DNA of 64,000 bases from Stenotrophomonas sp. YIM B06876 (GTDB lineage: Bacteria; Pseudomonadota; Gammaproteobacteria; Xanthomonadales; Xanthomonadaceae): assembly GCF_030711595.1 (NCBI RefSeq), contig NZ_JAUJUJ010000005.1:1-64000 (forward strand), written 5' to 3'. The translations under genes were made by a program, and so were the position numbers. Shown here piece by piece: positions 59,509 through 64,000 of the stretch. How positions within the stretch are numbered: position 1 is the first letter of the stretch; each line of letters starts with the position of its first letter. The notes beneath the pieces were generated by a model. The model was not told the DNA's origin. It saw only the letters and a program-made list of their open reading frames with translations, and made no database searches.

Positions 59509-60801
59509 TTACTGCGCCTGCTTGTAGATCACCCCGTCCTTCATCACGAACCGCACGTCCATCACCGCCGTGATGTCCTGTAGCGGATCGGCTGCCAGCG
59601 CGATCAGATCGGCGCGCTTGCCCGGTTCCAGCACCCCCTGGTCGTCCACGCCCAGGACGTCGGCCGCATGCACGGTGGCGGCCTGCAGCGCCTTGGCGGC
59701 GGGAATGCCGGCTTCGACCATGTAGATGAACTCGCGGGCGTTGTCGCCGTGCGGGCCTACGCCCTGGTCGGTGCCAAAGGCGATCTTGACCCCGTTGCGA
59801 TACGCCTTGGCGGCGGTGTCCTGGATCTGGGCGCCGATGCGCGCGGCCTTGGGGCGGACGACAGCGGGGTAGTAGCCGTCGATCCTGGCTTTTTCGCTGA
59901 CAAAGCGGCCGGCATACAGCGTCGGCACATACCAGGTGCCGTGCTGCTTCATCAGCCGCATCACCTCCTCGTCCATGTAGGTGCCGTGTTCGATGCTGGT
60001 GACGCCACCCAGCACCGCGCGCTTCATGCCTTCGCTGCCATGGGCATGGGCGGCGACGCGGAAACCGTAATCCCTGGCGGTATCGACGATGGCCTTGATC
60101 TCGTCCACCACGAACTGCGGCGCATCCGCGGATTTGGCATAGCTGAGCACGCCCCCGGTGGCGGTGATCTTGATCACGTCGCTGCCCTCCTTGTAGCGCT
60201 GGCGCACGGCCTGGCGCGCCTCGTCGGCGGAGTTGATCACCCCGTCGGTGGGGCCGGGCGGACCGATCAGGTGGGAGAGGTGCTCGTTGTAGCCGTTGGT
60301 CGGATCGGCATGGCCGCCGGTGGTGGCGATCGATTTGCCGGCGGCGAAGATGCGCGGCCCCTTCACCAGGTTCTGGTTGATGGCATCGCGCAGATGCGGG
60401 GCGATTTCACCACCCAGATCGCGGACGCTGGTGAAGCCGGCCATCAGGGTTTTTTCGGCAAAGCCGACCGAGCGGTAGGCGTAATCCACCGGGTCCAGGC
60501 GGAAGCCTTCGGAATAGCTGGCCGGGCTGGACTCGCTGCCCAGATGCACGTGCAGATCGGTCCAGCCGGGCAGGCAGACCTTGTCGCGCAGGTCGACCTC
60601 GCGCCAGCCCGCCACTGCGGCATTGCCGCCGCTGACGGTCTGCTGGATCCGGCCATCGACCACCAGCAACGTATGCGGCCCGCGCATCTGCCCGCTGCGG
60701 GCATCGAACAGCTTGCCGCAGTGGATCGCCAGCGGTGGTTCGGCGGCCATGGCCGTCCCGGTTGCCAGGGCGGCCACGCCGGCCAGGAGCATTCTGCGCA
60801 T
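59509..60801 (-). CDS. Secreted amidohydrolase (Xaa-Pro dipeptidase-type, imidazolonepropionase-like)
   Basis: A 430-residue protein with a signal peptide ([20 protein letters not shown]). The metal site is complete: [20 protein letters not shown] (HxH), [20 protein letters not shown] (Lys), [35 protein letters not shown] and [20 protein letters not shown] (Asp). These are the marks of the peptide-hydrolysing Sgx9260-like group in the amidohydrolase superfamily. It is probably a periplasmic dipeptidase that acts on Xaa-Pro or Xaa-Arg/Lys. Divergent from leuS. Confidence 0.92.
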   Translation of the reverse strand: MRRMLLAGVAALATGTAMAAEPPLAIHCGKLFDARSGQMRGPHTLLVVDGRIQQTVSGGNAAVAGWREVDLRDKVCLPGWTDLHVHLGSESSPASYSEGFRLDPVDYAYRSVGFAEKTLMAGFTSVRDLGGEIAPHLRDAINQNLVKGPRIFAAGKSIATTGGHADPTNGYNEHLSHLIGPPGPTDGVINSADEARQAVRQRYKEGSDVIKITATGGVLSYAKSADAPQFVVDEIKAIVDTARDYGFRVAAHAHGSEGMKRAVLGGVTSIEHGTYMDEEVMRLMKQHGTWYVPTLYAGRFVSEKARIDGYYPAVVRPKAARIGAQIQDTAAKAYRNGVKIAFGTDQGVGPHGDNAREFIYMVEAGIPAAKALQAATVHAADVLGVDDQGVLEPGKRADLIALAADPLQDITAVMDVRFVMKDGVIYKQAQ

Positions 60802-60835
60802 CGGTCATTCCCCAGGTGTCGAGCGCCGAGCATAA

Positions 60836-63661
<2,826 letters not shown>

Positions 63662-63690
63662 TCCGGACGGATCTCAAGCCCTGTTCACGC

Positions 63691-63720
63691 GGCATCAGGC
63701 AGGCTTCCCTGCCTGTTGCC
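63691..63720 (+). repeat. Imperfect hairpin between leuS and lptE
   Basis: CAGGCAGG (63696-63703), a CTTC loop and CCTGCCTG (63708-63715) form an 8-bp stem, extended by GGCA/TGCC arms after one mismatch. No T run follows. It may attenuate or stabilise the transcript between leuS and lptE. Confidence 0.55.
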
Positions 63721-63750
63721 GCTCCCGGCCGGCTCCGCCAGACTGTGTCC

Positions 63751-64000
63751 ATGATCCGATCCCTGTTCGCCCTCGTTCTTGCCACCAGCCTTGTCGGCTG
63801 CGGCTTCCATCTGCGCAGCAAGTTGACCCTGCCTGACGACACCCCGGCGGTAAAGGTGGAATCGTCGGTGCGCTACAGCGAACTGGTGAAGCTGCTGGAG
63901 CGGGGCGTGCGCGCCTCCGGGACGTCGGTGGTGGCTGCCGATGCCGGCACGGCGGGAGAGAAATTTGCCCGCCTGCAGGTCCGCTCCGAACGCTGGGGTG
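63751..64000 (+). CDS. lptE: LPS-assembly lipoprotein LptE, N-terminal part
   Basis: Starts MIRSLFALVLATSLVGCGFH, with the lipobox LVGC (Cys at 17), followed by HLRSKLTLPDDTPAVKVESS and YSELVKLLERGVRASG, the first strand of LptE. LptE plugs the LptD barrel in the outer membrane and helps insert LPS. About 83 codons are visible and the gene continues past the window. In Lysobacteraceae and other gammaproteobacteria leuS-lptE-holA is the normal order, so a holA gene is expected next. Confidence 0.92.
   Translation, partial: MIRSLFALVLATSLVGCGFHLRSKLTLPDDTPAVKVESSVRYSELVKLLERGVRASGTSVVAADAGTAGEKFARLQVRSERWG

Overview
The window is a G+C-rich gammaproteobacterial chromosome segment. Its gene content fits the family Lysobacteraceae (Xanthomonadaceae), for example Stenotrophomonas, Pseudoxanthomonas or a relative: leuS followed by lptE, a solitary short rnfB near metG, an HdhA-type 7-alpha-hydroxysteroid dehydrogenase, an acvB/mprF pair, an NPP-like secreted phosphodiesterase, and several small proteins I know from xanthomonads. 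The genus cannot be fixed by eye. I see no rRNA, tRNA, CRISPR array, intact insertion sequence or prophage. Most of the window is ordinary chromosome in short operons, with many convergent pairs.

Positions 1-3.3 kb look like accessory DNA: two VOC/glyoxalase-fold genes, two HNH-endonuclease genes (one apparently lacking its 5' end), an unknown gene, an AT-rich patch and a GTAG-type REP-like hairpin. Positions 3.3-12.5 kb hold small stress or redox genes (quinone oxidoreductase, hdhA, DJ-1/PfpI, MAPEG, DUF2945/DUF488, DUF2231 plus a PQQ-type sugar dehydrogenase lipoprotein, CurA-type reductase). Positions 12.9-17.3 kb hold a translationally coupled pair (small secreted protein plus leishmanolysin-like metalloprotease with an inserted PA domain), an M14-like carboxypeptidase and a RIO kinase. 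Positions 17.3-32.4 kb hold a divergent argP/argO pair, hydrolases, an MFS transporter, a methyltransferase, an HDOD protein, a phospholipase D, sstT, azlCD, a pseudouridine-synthase homologue whose catalytic Asp appears replaced, a YgjP-type peptidase, DUF2058 and a YbiI/DksA zinc-finger protein.

Positions 32.4-42.1 kb contain a truncated MFS gene beside a long G tract, small membrane proteins, an MscS channel, a secreted NPP-type phosphodiesterase, a YkgJ Fe-S protein with a small protein of unknown family, a YegD-type Hsp70, a cation-diffusion facilitator, YjdM, ThpR and an HD phosphohydrolase. Positions 42.2-50.6 kb hold acvB facing mprF (removal versus synthesis and flipping of aminoacyl-phosphatidylglycerol), ridA, rnfB, a HAD hydrolase, metG and DUF2147. 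Positions 51-64 kb hold a serine hydrolase, a DUF885 peptidase, DUF502, an anchored protein of unknown family, DUF4442, a degenerate GGDEF protein, cnoX, a decayed-looking HTH regulator coupled to DUF998, an amidohydrolase, leuS and the start of lptE.

The features most likely to be little described are the PA-inserted M8-like protease with its coupled partner, the pair of paralogous small proteins at 7.5 and 36.4 kb, and the pseudouridine-synthase homologue with a Glu in the catalytic position. All calls come from reading the sequence; no database search was run.
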